Assembly (NCBI GenBank): GCA_002360495.1
Contig: DEQO01000196.1
Location: 1 to 64,000 of the forward strand
DNA from: Flavobacteriales bacterium UBA3364
GTDB taxonomy: Bacteria > Bacteroidota > Bacteroidia > Flavobacteriales_F > PHOS-HE28
Direction: 5' to 3'
DNA length: 64,000 nucleotides
The notes beneath the pieces are model-generated. The model was given only the letters and a program-made list of their open reading frames with translations. It ran no database searches and had not been told where the DNA came from. Position numbers and translations under genes: made by a program. Below are positions 48,863 to 57,625 of this stretch, one piece after another (position 1 is the first letter of the stretch; each line of letters starts with the position of its first letter).

Positions 48863-49116
48863 TTGTCGGAGCCGGTCGCGGTGGACTTCTTCAGGATGGC
48901 GTACACCACGAAGAGGTAGCCGATCAGCACGACGATGGGTGCAACCGTGATCCGGCGGGCACTGAAGATCTCGGCCTCATCGAACGCATTGGGATCACCA
49001 TTCCCACCACCGGCCATGAGCACATAACCCAGCACCACGATGCCGATGCCGATCAAGAGCAGGCGGTAGTTGGTGGCCGTAAAGGCCATGTCGTTGTTCA
49101 GGTCGAGTTTGGCCAT
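48859..49116 (-). CDS. DUF3098 small membrane protein
   Basis: 85 residues, two membrane helices (YRLLLIGIGIVVLGYVLMAGGG and ITVAPIVVLIGYLFVVYAIL) joined by DPNAFDEAEIFSARR, the DUF3098 signature. It is always found between ftsX and uppP in Bacteroidota and has no known biochemical role; an accessory part in division or cell-wall lipid handling is plausible. The ATG at 49116 lies 12 bases downstream of the ftsX stop. Confidence 0.88.
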   Translation of the reverse strand: MAKLDLNNDMAFTATNYRLLLIGIGIVVLGYVLMAGGGNGDPNAFDEAEIFSARRITVAPIVVLIGYLFVVYAILKKSTATGSDK

Positions 49117-49127
49117 GTGCGATCGGA

Positions 49128-50003
49128 TCAGCTCCAGTGAAGGTCCTCGGAATTCATGCGAAGGTAGCGCCGTACGGCGAACCAGGTGGAGATCAGGGAG
49201 ATCAACAGGCCGAGGACCAGCACCCCGGCGAACAGGAGCGCCAGCGTCGACATGTCCGTGAAGGCGAGGAGATCGGGCATGTAATGTTGCACCAGTTGCA
49301 GCAGACCGACCAGCAAACCGATGGCCACGATGGCACCCACCACCCCCTGCCATAGGCTCTGTCCCAGGAAGGGCTTTTTGATGAACCACTGGGTCGCACC
49401 AACCAGATGCATGGTACGGATCAGGAAGCGCTTGCTGTAGATCGCCAGGCGGATGGTGTTGTTTATCAGCGCGATCGCGATGACCAATAACAATGCCGTG
49501 AAAAGCAGGACCAGCAGGCCCAATTTGTTCACTGTCGCATCGATATTCTCCACCACTGAGGAGTTGTAGGCCACCTCCTGGACCCGTTGGTCCTTCTTCA
49601 ATTGCTCCACGATCCACTTCAGCGTGTCGGCCTGGGCGTAACTGGCATTCAACCGAAGTTCCACCGATGGATACAGTGGATTGCTGCCCAAGACCCCCAG
49701 AAAATCCTCGCCCAGGTCCTTTTTCAGTTGTTCTGCGGCTTCTTCGGCGGTCACGTAGCGCGTCTCGTACGTGTAATCCTCGGTATCCAGTTCTTTCCGG
49801 AACTGCATCACGTCCACTTCCTTCAGGTCGCGTTTCAGGAACAGTTCCACGCGTACGTTTTCCTTGAAATAGCGCTCCAAGGCGTGGGCGTTGAGCACCA
49901 GGAAGCCCAGTACCCCGAGCATGAACAGCACCAAGGCGATGCCGATCACCGTGCTGACGTTCGAGGTGCGGGTCCGGGACTTCAGATAGCGATGGTCGCT
50001 CAT
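49128..50003 (-). CDS. ftsX: Cell division protein FtsX
   Basis: 291 residues. One N-terminal membrane helix, an extracytoplasmic domain (RVELFLKRDLKEVDVMQF, YVTAEEAAEQLKKDLGEDFL) and three further helices form the FtsX permease-like fold; VENIDATVNKLGLL and TMHLVGATQWFIKKPF are family motifs. With the FtsE ATPase (not in the window) it regulates septal peptidoglycan hydrolases. Heads the ftsX-DUF3098-uppP-truB operon. Confidence 0.92.
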   Translation of the reverse strand: MSDHRYLKSRTRTSNVSTVIGIALVLFMLGVLGFLVLNAHALERYFKENVRVELFLKRDLKEVDVMQFRKELDTEDYTYETRYVTAEEAAEQLKKDLGEDFLGVLGSNPLYPSVELRLNASYAQADTLKWIVEQLKKDQRVQEVAYNSSVVENIDATVNKLGLLVLLFTALLLVIAIALINNTIRLAIYSKRFLIRTMHLVGATQWFIKKPFLGQSLWQGVVGAIVAIGLLVGLLQLVQHYMPDLLAFTDMSTLALLFAGVLVLGLLISLISTWFAVRRYLRMNSEDLHWS

Positions 50004-50011
50004 GCGGCGGC

Positions 50012-50019
50012 GAAAGTAA
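50012..50019 (-). promoter_or_regulatory. -7 promoter box of the ftsX operon
   Basis: TTACTTTC on the minus strand, eight bases before the ftsX ATG. Confidence 0.4.
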
Positions 50020-50059
50020 GGGCCGGGGCGGGATGGGGCGCTGAAGCGCCTCGCTATTC

Positions 50060-50142
50060 ACCGCAGCGGCGCAGAGAACGCAGCAATAGCGCAACGGAGA
50101 TCTTGCGCTGCGAATTCTTTGCGGACGCTGCGTCGTTGCGGT
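50060..50142. repeat. Diverged copy of the large inverted-repeat element
   Basis: Arms 50060-50084 and 50118-50142 match at 18 of 25 positions (ACCGCAGCGGCGCAGAG on the left); inner hairpin GCGCAA/TTGCGC at 50089-50094 and 50103-50108. Same arm-and-inner-hairpin design as 46025-46115. The right arm supplies the -33 TTG of the next promoter. Confidence 0.55.
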
Positions 50143-50169
50143 GGGTCTTCATTACACTTTCTACCTTCA
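50136..50169 (+). promoter_or_regulatory. Promoter of the small membrane protein gene
   Basis: TTG (50136-50138), 23-bp spacer, TACCTTCA (50162-50169). It matches the leuS promoter at 27 of 34 positions. Confidence 0.6.
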
Positions 50170-50191
50170 GGGTGGATCAGAACGAAACTGC

Positions 50192-50458
50192 ATGCGAGAT
50201 CGGGACAAAGACCGAGAACCTCCGAGCCTTGGGACGGCCGGCCCTTATGTGGCTTTCGTCTGCGGTGGGATCATCCTGCTCATCGGTGTCTACTTGGAGT
50301 TCATCGGAGCCGGGGCAGCCGGTTACACGTTGGCAGGTCGTAGCGGAACAGGAGGAGGTGAGCCGATCACGGTCCCGGGCTGGGGGTACATAGCGATCGG
50401 CTCTTTTTTCTTCCTTCCGGGAGCTTGTTATTTACTTCTCACCCGGCGACGTCGGTAG
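50192..50458 (+). CDS. Small two-helix membrane protein
   Basis: 88 residues from the ATG at 50192, placed 22 bases after the -7 box; the open frame upstream overlaps the promoter. A charged N-terminus (MRDRDKDREPP) is followed by two membrane helices (YVAFVCGGIILLIGVYLEF and YIAIGSFFFLPGACYLLL) and a TRRRR tail. No family recognised. Confidence 0.65.
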   Translation: MRDRDKDREPPSLGTAGPYVAFVCGGIILLIGVYLEFIGAGAAGYTLAGRSGTGGGEPITVPGWGYIAIGSFFFLPGACYLLLTRRRR

Positions 50459-50499
50459 CTCCGTCAGCGCAGGGCATGGCTACGTGGCCGTCGTCGCCT

Positions 50500-50533
50500 T
50501 TGCGGTAGGTCTTCACCTCGCCTTCTACCTTCG
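50500..50533 (+). promoter_or_regulatory. Promoter of leuS
   Basis: TTG (50500-50502), 23-bp spacer, TACCTTCG (50526-50533), 19 bases before the leuS ATG. Confidence 0.65.
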
Positions 50534-50552
50534 CGCTCAGTAGCACAGGACT

Positions 50553-53500
50553 ATGCAGTACGATCCGAAGGACATCGAGAAGAAGTGGCGGGAGAAGTGG
50601 AGGAACGACAAGACCTACCGGGTCCTGAACGATGCCTCCAAGCCGAAATACTACGTCCTCGACATGTTCCCGTACCCCAGCGGTGCCGGACTGCATGTGG
50701 GCCATCCGCTCGGCTACATCGCGAGCGACATCGTGGCACGCTTCAAACGGCACAACGGATTCAATGTGCTGCACCCCATGGGCTACGACAGCTTCGGCCT
50801 GCCTGCGGAGCAGTACGCGATCCAGACCGGGCAGCATCCAGCGAAGACCACGGAGGTGAACATCGCGCGTTACCGCGAACAACTGGACAACATCGCCTTC
50901 AGTTTCGATTGGGACCGCGAGGTGCGCACCAGCGATCCATCCTATTACAAGTGGACACAGTGGATCTTCCTACAGCTCTTCGATAGCTGGTATGACCACG
51001 AGGCGCAACGCGCGCGACCCATCATGGAGTTGCTTGCACGGTTCGAGATCCAAGGCTGGCATGCGGCCGATACCGCCGCCCTCACCGGTGATGTGGAAGA
51101 GGAATTGGGTGCCTTCACCGCTGCCGAGTGGAAGGCCTTCGATAGCCGCACGAGGCATCGCATCCTGCAGAACTTCCGCCTGGCCTACCTCAGTGAAGCC
51201 TGGGTGAACTGGTGTCCCGCGCTGGGCACCGTGCTGGCGAACGATGAGGTGAAGGACGGCGTGAGCGAGCGCGGGGGCCACCCCGTGGAGCGCAAACGGA
51301 TGCCGCAGTGGAGCATGCGCATCACCGCTTATGCGCAGCGTTTGTTAAACGGGCTTGACACGCTGGATTGGAGCGAGAGCATCAAGGAGGCGCAGCGCAA
51401 TTGGATCGGAAGGAGCGAAGGTGCTTTGGTGCGCTTCAACCTCAAGCACGGCGCGGGTGATATCGAGGTCTTCACCACACGTCCGGACACGCTCTTCGGC
51501 GTCACTTTCGTGACACTGGCACCCGAGCATGAATTGGTGGAGGTGATCACGCTTGCGGAGCGTCGGGAGGAAGTGATGGCCTACGTGACCACGGCCAAGA
51601 ACCGCAGCGAACGCGACCGAATGGCCGATGTGAAGACGGTGAGCGGGGTGTTCACCGGTGCGTACTGCATTCATCCCTTCACCGGAAAGGAAGTGCCGGT
51701 CTGGGTGGGCGACTACGTGCTCGGTGGCTACGGAACCGGCGCCGTGATGGCCGTGCCCGGCGGCGACCAACGCGATTGGAATTTCGCAACGTACTTCGGC
51801 CTGCCGATCATCGCGGTGACGGAAGGCGCGGACATCGGCAAGGAGGCCGACGAACGCAAGGATGCGACGATTAGCAGCGAAGGATTCCTGAAAGGCCTGA
51901 AAGTGCCCGATGCGATCAAGCGCTCCATCGATGAATTGGTGAAGATCGGTGCCGGTGAACGCCGTATCAACTTCCGGTTGCGCGATGCCGCTTTCGGTCG
52001 CCAGCGCTACTGGGGCGAACCGATCCCGATCTACTACAAGGATGGTGTGCCCTACGCCCTGCCTGAGAGCGAGCTTCCCCTGAGGCTTCCCGAGGTGGAC
52101 AAGTTCCTCCCCACCGAGGATGGTGAACCACCGCTCGCACGCGCCGCGAACTGGAATTATCAAGGCCATCCGTTGGAGACCACGACCATGCCCGGCTGGG
52201 CCGGCAGCAGCTGGTACTTCCTGCGCTACATGGACCCGCACAACGAAGGTCGCTTCGCCTCGCCGGAAGCCGTGAACTACTGGCAGCAAGTGGACCTCTA
52301 CATGGGCGGCAGCGAACACGCCACCGGCCACCTGCTTTACTTTCGCTTCTGGACCAAGTTCCTACATGACCGCGGCTGGATCAACTTCGATGAACCCGCG
52401 AAGAAGCTGGTGAATCAGGGGATGATTCAGGGTGTATCACAATACATCTTTCGCATAGTGCCAGTCATACCGGATGGCCCACGAGAGTTTACTATGCTGC
52501 GTTTGAACCTCAACGGCATACAAGGAGAAATCACGCTCCCGGCTCCAACCAAGTTCGTCTATGTCAGCGCAGATGCGAAGGATTACTTCAGCGGGTTGGG
52601 CACCAGGCTTCCCAATTCAACCACGTTCCTTCCCATCAACTATTTGTTCCAACGACTCCCTGTCGACGTCAAGCATGTTCAGTCTGGAGAACTGCTGCTG
52701 GGACCTTTCATCGATTCTCTGAATGTCGATGCCAATGAGGAGGTGCAATTCATCTTTCATGCAGGCATCATATCTCGATTGAATGGTGCAGCTCGATTCC
52801 CTGGGGTACAGGAGACCTTTAGGTTCCTCACCGGGGATATCGGCCGGCCTAGGACAGAGCCCGAGGTAGAGAAGATGTCCAAATCGAAAATGAACGTCGT
52901 CAACCCCGACGACATCATTTCGAAATACGGCGCTGACACGCTGCGGCTGTATGAGATGTTCCTTGGTCCGCTGGAGCAGAGCAAGCCATGGGACACCAAC
53001 GGCATCGAAGGCACCTTCCGCTTCCTCCGGAAATTCTGGAATCTCTTCCACGGTGCGGATGATGTATTCGGCGTGAGCGATGAGGCCGCCACCAAGCCCG
53101 AACTGAAAGTGCTGCACGCCACCATCAAGAAGGTGAGTGAGGACATCGAGAAGATGAGCTTCAACACCAGCGTGAGCCAGTTCATGATCGCGGTGAACGA
53201 GCTTGGCACGCTGAAGTGCAACAAGCGCGCGGTGCTGGAACCGCTGGTGATCACGCTCACGCCCTTCGCCCCGCACATTGCGGAAGAGCTCTGGGAGAAA
53301 CTGGGGCACAGCACCAGTGTCACCCTGGCCCCTTGGCCGAAATGGGATGCCAGCCATTTGGTGGAGGACAGCTTCAGCTACCCCATCAGCTTCAACGGGA
53401 AAACACGGCTGCAGATGGAATTCCCCATCGCTTTGGATGCGAAAAGTGTGGAAGCCGCCGTTCTGGCTGACCCGGAGGTGCAATTGCGCCTGGAAGGCAA

Positions 53501-53555
53501 GTCCCCCAAGAAGGTGATCGTCGTGCCGAAACGGATCGTCAATATCGTGGTATGA
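50553..53555 (+). CDS. leuS: Leucyl-tRNA synthetase
   Basis: 1000 residues. The class I HIGH motif is HVGHPLGY (near 49), the KMSKS motif KMSKSKMNVVNPDD (near 772), and the CP1 editing domain contains TTRPDTLFGVTFV. DYVLGGYGTGAVMAVPGGDQRD is a LeuRS signature. Longer than E. coli LeuRS (860) because of a roughly 140-residue insertion before KMSKS (about 626-768), as in other Bacteroidota. That insertion is noticeably AT-richer than the rest of the gene. It charges tRNA-Leu. Confidence 0.97.
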   Translation: MQYDPKDIEKKWREKWRNDKTYRVLNDASKPKYYVLDMFPYPSGAGLHVGHPLGYIASDIVARFKRHNGFNVLHPMGYDSFGLPAEQYAIQTGQHPAKTTEVNIARYREQLDNIAFSFDWDREVRTSDPSYYKWTQWIFLQLFDSWYDHEAQRARPIMELLARFEIQGWHAADTAALTGDVEEELGAFTAAEWKAFDSRTRHRILQNFRLAYLSEAWVNWCPALGTVLANDEVKDGVSERGGHPVERKRMPQWSMRITAYAQRLLNGLDTLDWSESIKEAQRNWIGRSEGALVRFNLKHGAGDIEVFTTRPDTLFGVTFVTLAPEHELVEVITLAERREEVMAYVTTAKNRSERDRMADVKTVSGVFTGAYCIHPFTGKEVPVWVGDYVLGGYGTGAVMAVPGGDQRDWNFATYFGLPIIAVTEGADIGKEADERKDATISSEGFLKGLKVPDAIKRSIDELVKIGAGERRINFRLRDAAFGRQRYWGEPIPIYYKDGVPYALPESELPLRLPEVDKFLPTEDGEPPLARAANWNYQGHPLETTTMPGWAGSSWYFLRYMDPHNEGRFASPEAVNYWQQVDLYMGGSEHATGHLLYFRFWTKFLHDRGWINFDEPAKKLVNQGMIQGVSQYIFRIVPVIPDGPREFTMLRLNLNGIQGEITLPAPTKFVYVSADAKDYFSGLGTRLPNSTTFLPINYLFQRLPVDVKHVQSGELLLGPFIDSLNVDANEEVQFIFHAGIISRLNGAARFPGVQETFRFLTGDIGRPRTEPEVEKMSKSKMNVVNPDDIISKYGADTLRLYEMFLGPLEQSKPWDTNGIEGTFRFLRKFWNLFHGADDVFGVSDEAATKPELKVLHATIKKVSEDIEKMSFNTSVSQFMIAVNELGTLKCNKRAVLEPLVITLTPFAPHIAEELWEKLGHSTSVTLAPWPKWDASHLVEDSFSYPISFNGKTRLQMEFPIALDAKSVEAAVLADPEVQLRLEGKSPKKVIVVPKRIVNIVV

Positions 53556-53590
53556 TGAATGCGTTGAAGGCTGTAGGCTGCTTGCTGCTA

Positions 53591-53616
53591 GCCCCTTATC
53601 GCCAGGCGATCGGGGC
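53591..53616 (+). terminator. Hairpin after leuS
   Basis: GCCCC (53591-53595) and ATCGCC (53598-53603) pair with GGCGAT (53605-53610) and GGGGC (53612-53616). No T tract follows. The remaining bases up to 53726 hold nothing recognisable. Confidence 0.35.
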
Positions 53617-53725
53617 ATCGCCGCGTCGGGCAGCTGGCTCTAAGGTGCTGGAGCGTGCCGACCAGCGAAGGGTGACCAGCCAGAAGCCAAGAGCGCATTG
53701 GCATCCGGTTTGCACTCCACGCGCC

Positions 53726-54544
53726 ATGGCACGTTCAACCACGTTCGTTTTACTCGGCTTCGGTTTGTTGTCCATGAGCTTCGCGCAGCAGGCGACCATC
53801 AAGGACGCGGATGCCCCTCATGAACTGTATCCCCTTCGGGACCTGAAGCACAATGCGTTCCAGCCCGGCGAGAAGTTGACGTATATCGTCCACTACGGTT
53901 GGGTGAATGCTGGTGAAGCCGTGGTGCAATTGAAGGAAAGCGACCGCGAGATCCAGGGCCGCAAGGTCTGGGTGGCCACCGGCAAGGGCCGCAGCCTCGG
54001 GGCCTTCAACACCTTCTACAAGGTGGACGATTTCTACGAGACGCATTTCGATGCCCAAGGCGTTTTCCCATACGCCTTCGTGCGCCGCGTGAGCGAGGGT
54101 GGGTACAACTTCAGCCAGGACTACCTCTACAACCAGGTCCGCGGCGAGGTGACCACGCAGAAAAAGGCCACGCACAAAGTGCCGCCCAGCGTGCAGGACA
54201 TGCTCAGTGCATTCTACTACGCCCGCACGTTCGACTTCAGCACCGTGGAACCGGGCGATGAGTTCATGATCATGACCTTCCTCGATGACGAACTGTGGCC
54301 CCTGCGGATGAAGTTCGTCAAGCGGGAGACCATTAAGCTGCGCAACGGGAAGTACCGTTGCATGAAGTTCCAACCGGTCGTGCAGGAGGGGCGGATCTTC
54401 AAGGGCAACGACGACCTCAACGTATGGATCACCGATGACGGCAATCGCATCCCTGTCCTCGCCCAAGCCAAGGTGATCGTGGGTTCCATCAAGATGGAGC
54501 TCAGTGGCTACGAGGGTCTGGTGCATCCCATCGCTAAGGAGTAG
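53726..54544 (+). CDS. DUF3108 periplasmic protein
   Basis: 272 residues with a signal peptide (TTFVLLGFGLLSMSFAQQ). The mature part matches DUF3108: FQPGEKLTYIVHYGWVNAGEAVVQ, GRSLGAFNTFYKVDDFYETHFD, NFSQDYLYNQVRGEV and LNVWITDDGNRIPVLAQAKVIVGSIKMEL (quoted in short pieces). These are predicted beta-rich envelope proteins of unknown function. Lies upstream of an M23 peptidase gene, a frequent neighbour in Bacteroidota. Confidence 0.85.
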   Translation: MARSTTFVLLGFGLLSMSFAQQATIKDADAPHELYPLRDLKHNAFQPGEKLTYIVHYGWVNAGEAVVQLKESDREIQGRKVWVATGKGRSLGAFNTFYKVDDFYETHFDAQGVFPYAFVRRVSEGGYNFSQDYLYNQVRGEVTTQKKATHKVPPSVQDMLSAFYYARTFDFSTVEPGDEFMIMTFLDDELWPLRMKFVKRETIKLRNGKYRCMKFQPVVQEGRIFKGNDDLNVWITDDGNRIPVLAQAKVIVGSIKMELSGYEGLVHPIAKE

Positions 54545-54650
54545 GACCATTGCTCAGGGTGGCGGATCTCGCAGGTGAACATCCCGGCGTGGAAAGGATG
54601 TGGGCGCATCGCCCGCCGGCAAGCGAATAGTGCCGTTCCTTGGTCGTCCG

Positions 54651-55925
54651 ATGAAACTGTGGCAGAAAGGTCTTGCGGTGCTCGCTGCCGGGTGCAGCGT
54701 TGGTTTCTTCTTTCTGGCAGTGGATGTCAGTCCGCGCGTGGAGTATGTGCCGGATCCCGTGGTGGACGTGCCCGAGGACACCGTGCCACTGCCGCCGGAC
54801 GCGTACGGGATCCCGATGGCCGGGTATATCCTCGAGCAGGGTGTGGTGAAGTCCGGCGATACGTTCGGCGCCTTGCTCCACGTGCGTGGCGTGGAGCAAG
54901 GTGACATCCAGGGCCTGGTGGAGCTGGCACTTCCACATTTCGATGTCAAGCGCATGCGTACGGATCATCCGTATGCCTTCATTTTCAAAGAGGAGAACGC
55001 CTTGGGCCCGGACTACTTCGTGTACGAGGCCGATCCTGTTCGCTACGTGGTGTTCCGCCTCCACGACGGTCTTGCGGTGAACGTCGGTGAGCGGCCGGTG
55101 GTCACCGAAGAACACAGCATTGCCTGCCTGGCCACCGGTGCGTTGTACAACGACATTGCGCGGGCCGGGGCCGATCCCCGCCTGGCCATGCAGCTGGCCG
55201 AGGTCTTTGCCTGGACGGTCGACTTCTACCGCATCCAGAAGGACGATGTGTTCTCCGTGGTCTATCGGGAGAAGAGCGTTGACGGCGTGCCCTACGGCGA
55301 ACCTGAGATCGTCGGTGCGCGCTACATCAGTGAGGGCCGTGTGAAGGAGGCCTATCGCTTCGCACAGAACGATGGCGTGGAGCAATACTATGATGATGAG
55401 GGCAGGAGCCTTAAGAAGGCTTTCCTGCAAGCACCGCTGAAGTACAGCCGCATTTCATCGGGGTTCAGCAACAAGCGGTTGCATCCGGTGCAACGGGTGA
55501 TGAAGGCGCACTTGGGTACCGACTATGCTGCTGCGTACGGCACCCCGATCCTCGCGGTCGGTGATGGTATCGTGGAGAAGACCGGCCATTCCGGTGGCAA
55601 CGGCAACTACGTGAAGATCCGACACAACGGCACGTACACGACGCAGTACCTCCACATGCGCAAGATCCTCGTGAAGCAGGGCAGCGCCGTCCAACAGGGC
55701 CAGGTCATCGGGGAGGTGGGCAGCACAGGGCTCGCCACCGGCCCGCACGTCTGCTTCCGATTCTGGAAGAACGGTGTGCAAGTGGACCATCGCAAGGAGG
55801 AGTTCCCGAATACCGAGCCACTTGCGGAAGAGTTGATGGCTTCCTTCAACGAATTCAAGGAACCCGTTCGCGAGGAACTTTTTGCAGCCGAGAAGACGGC
55901 GCGTGGCCGTGTGGTGAATTTCTAA
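54651..55925 (+). CDS. M23-family (LytM-like) peptidase
   Basis: 424 residues from the ATG at 54651. A membrane or signal helix (GLAVLAAGCSVGFFFLAV), a long N-terminal domain including an OapA/LysM-like region, then an M23 domain: HLGTDYAAAYGTPILAVGDG (first zinc ligands His and Asp), YLHMRK and GPHVCFRFWKNG. The usual HxH is HxC here, a substitution common in this Bacteroidota subgroup. Probable role: cutting peptidoglycan cross-links or activating amidases during growth or division. Last bases overlap the convergent gene by four. Confidence 0.88.
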   Translation: MKLWQKGLAVLAAGCSVGFFFLAVDVSPRVEYVPDPVVDVPEDTVPLPPDAYGIPMAGYILEQGVVKSGDTFGALLHVRGVEQGDIQGLVELALPHFDVKRMRTDHPYAFIFKEENALGPDYFVYEADPVRYVVFRLHDGLAVNVGERPVVTEEHSIACLATGALYNDIARAGADPRLAMQLAEVFAWTVDFYRIQKDDVFSVVYREKSVDGVPYGEPEIVGARYISEGRVKEAYRFAQNDGVEQYYDDEGRSLKKAFLQAPLKYSRISSGFSNKRLHPVQRVMKAHLGTDYAAAYGTPILAVGDGIVEKTGHSGGNGNYVKIRHNGTYTTQYLHMRKILVKQGSAVQQGQVIGEVGSTGLATGPHVCFRFWKNGVQVDHRKEEFPNTEPLAEELMASFNEFKEPVREELFAAEKTARGRVVNF

Positions 55926-56569
55926 CCAGCCAGGGCCTTTATCCCTGCGGTCGTATGGATGTGGACACCGCTATCGGTTCCCGCCGCCGCGCTCAGTAGT
56001 GCTTTTGCCAGGGTCCGGTAGGGCATCGGGCGTGACCTTGTCGGCAGGAGCGGGGCTAGGAATTTCATCAGGACCAGACCCGCCCGTTCACCCGGTCGGT
56101 CCTCCTTCCTTGGGCCATCCAGGATGGAAGGCCGGAAGATGTGGAGGGCCTGGAACGTGAGCCTCCGAAGGTCCATCTCGACGCGGCCTTTGACACGGTT
56201 ATAGAAGAACGCACTGTTCGGATCGGCGCCCAACGCACTTACCAAGCAGAAGCGCGTATCGGAACCTTCCGCCCAGCGTGCAAGGGCAAGGACAAGCTCC
56301 AGGTCCACATGCACAAAGGCTTTCTTATCTCCCTTGACATTGCGCATCGTTGTGCCAAGGCAGCAGATCACCGCATCGACACGCTCGTTCCTCAGTCCTT
56401 CGATCAGGCTGACCGGTCCAGGCGCCCAATGTTCCGATCCGTTCGTGTTGGGCATTGCCCGCCGCCCCCATGTGATCACCCGGCCGAAACGCTGATCAGC
56501 CAAGGCAAGTTCCACCACGGCCGAACCGACCAGTCCCGTCGCCCCGGCAACAAGAAGTGAGCGCTTCAT
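55922..56569 (-). CDS. NAD(P)-binding Rossmann-fold oxidoreductase (atypical SDR, HTATIP2-like)
   Basis: 215 residues from the ATG at 56569. Dinucleotide-binding start LLVAGATGLVGSAVVELAL, AVICCLGTTMRNVKG, LVSALGADPNSAFFYNRVKG and IFRPSILDGPR are features of atypical SDRs of the CC3/TIP30 type. Substrate unknown. The -7 box four bases upstream supports the start over farther upstream codons. Confidence 0.82.
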   Translation of the reverse strand: MKRSLLVAGATGLVGSAVVELALADQRFGRVITWGRRAMPNTNGSEHWAPGPVSLIEGLRNERVDAVICCLGTTMRNVKGDKKAFVHVDLELVLALARWAEGSDTRFCLVSALGADPNSAFFYNRVKGRVEMDLRRLTFQALHIFRPSILDGPRKEDRPGERAGLVLMKFLAPLLPTRSRPMPYRTLAKALLSAAAGTDSGVHIHTTAGIKALAG

Positions 56570-56573
56570 GGAA

Positions 56574-56581
56574 GAAATGTA
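56574..56581 (-). promoter_or_regulatory. -7 promoter box of the SDR gene
   Basis: TACATTTC on the minus strand, four bases before the ATG at 56569. Confidence 0.5.
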
Positions 56582-56591
56582 GGCCATCATA

Positions 56592-56621
56592 TTGTTTATG
56601 AAGTAAACATGTCTACATTTG
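56592..56621 (+). promoter_or_regulatory. Promoter with overlapping palindromic operator
   Basis: TTG (56592-56594), 19-bp spacer, perfect TACATTTG (56614-56621). The palindrome TGTTTAtgaagTAAACA (56593-56609) covers the -33 element and lies between the two divergent promoters; the winged-helix regulator in this operon is the obvious candidate to bind it. Confidence 0.6.
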
Positions 56622-56642
56622 TACCATACAACAGCACGAGCC

Positions 56643-57227
56643 ATGGACACCAACCTCAGTCCCGAACAAAGTCTGAAGCTGATCGAAAGCATGATCGGTC
56701 AGGCCAAGAAGAGTTTCCACCGCATCAGTTTCTACTTCCTTTTGTGGGGGATATTGCTCACGTTGGCCATGGTGGCACAACTCGTCACAGCACGGTCGGC
56801 GCCCGGCGCTGAAGGGTGGGGTTGGATCCTGGCAAGCATCCTCGGTGGCATCGGTTCGGCGGTTTACGGCGCACGTGAAGGTCGTCGTGAGCAAGCTGAA
56901 ACGTTGGCGGATCGTGTGATGATGTGGCTGTGGATGGCGTTCGTGATCACCTTGTTCGCCACCGGTGTTGGAGCAGGAGTTGCGGGATACTCAACTCCCG
57001 TGGGTTCCATCATCATCCTCACGGGCCTGCCGACGTTCACGACCGGACAGCTCATCCGGTTCAAACCGCTCATTTTCGGTGGCGTCCTATTCTGGGTGCT
57101 CGGTGTGATCAGTTTCTTCGTGGAGCCGTTCATCATGGGTATGCTGCACATCGTGAGCATGGTATTCGGCTACATCATTCCGGGCATCATGCTCAAGCGG
57201 CAAGAGAATGGCCTTCGCACCGCTTGA
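56643..57227 (+). CDS. Multi-pass membrane protein
   Basis: 194 residues. An N-terminal amphipathic segment (PEQSLKLIESMIGQAKKSFH) is followed by four to five membrane helices (FYFLLWGILLTLAMVAQLV, WILASILGGIGSAVYG, WMAFVITLFATGVGAGVAG, LIFGGVLFWVLGVISFFV, VSMVFGYIIPGIML). Family unknown to me; common next to PadR/HTH_34 regulators in Bacteroidota. It overlaps the regulator start by 20 bases, so they are co-translated. Confidence 0.75.
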   Translation: MDTNLSPEQSLKLIESMIGQAKKSFHRISFYFLLWGILLTLAMVAQLVTARSAPGAEGWGWILASILGGIGSAVYGAREGRREQAETLADRVMMWLWMAFVITLFATGVGAGVAGYSTPVGSIIILTGLPTFTTGQLIRFKPLIFGGVLFWVLGVISFFVEPFIMGMLHIVSMVFGYIIPGIMLKRQENGLRTA

Positions 57228-57495
57228 TCCCGTTCTGCACAACCAGCTCAGGCTTGCCGTGGTGAGCCTGCTGGTGGCCGTGGAAGAGGGGGACTTCAAT
57301 TTCCTCCTGGAGAAGACCGGGGCAACGCGCGGCAACCTGAGCGTACAGATCACGAAGCTGAAGGATGCCGGATACATCACCGTGACGAAGACCTTCAAGG
57401 ACAACTACCCGAACACCCAATGCAGTATGACGCCGAAAGGGATCGGAGCCTTTGAACTGTATGTGAAGGCGATCAAGGACTATTTGGGGAAGTGA
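57208..57495 (+). CDS. Winged-helix transcriptional regulator (MarR/HTH_34-like)
   Basis: 95 residues: DPVLHNQLRLAVVSLLVAVEEGDFNFLLEKTGATRGNLSVQITKLKDAGYITVTKTF in pieces shows helix FNFLLEKTG, recognition helix TRGNLSVQITKL and wing GYITVTKTFKDNYPNTQCSMT. This is the small dimeric regulator type that represses its own membrane-protein operon. Autoregulation through the palindrome at 56593-56609 is inferred. Confidence 0.85.
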   Translation: MAFAPLDPVLHNQLRLAVVSLLVAVEEGDFNFLLEKTGATRGNLSVQITKLKDAGYITVTKTFKDNYPNTQCSMTPKGIGAFELYVKAIKDYLGK

Positions 57496-57625
57496 GCCGG
57501 TTCGGGGCCATCGATGTTCGTCGGGTCGTTCCCGTGCCCCGTCGGTGGCCCAGCTTCTTTTTGTCGAGTTCTTGTCCACTTCGGGGAACCTGCTGCGTAG
57601 ACAGCCGCAGGACTCCCCGCCTGTG

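Noticed and set aside
48859..50094. 411-codon open frame on the minus strand in the ftsX region
   Set aside because: Its C-terminal part is the DUF3098 gene with its own ATG; the rest is an out-of-frame overlap of ftsX.
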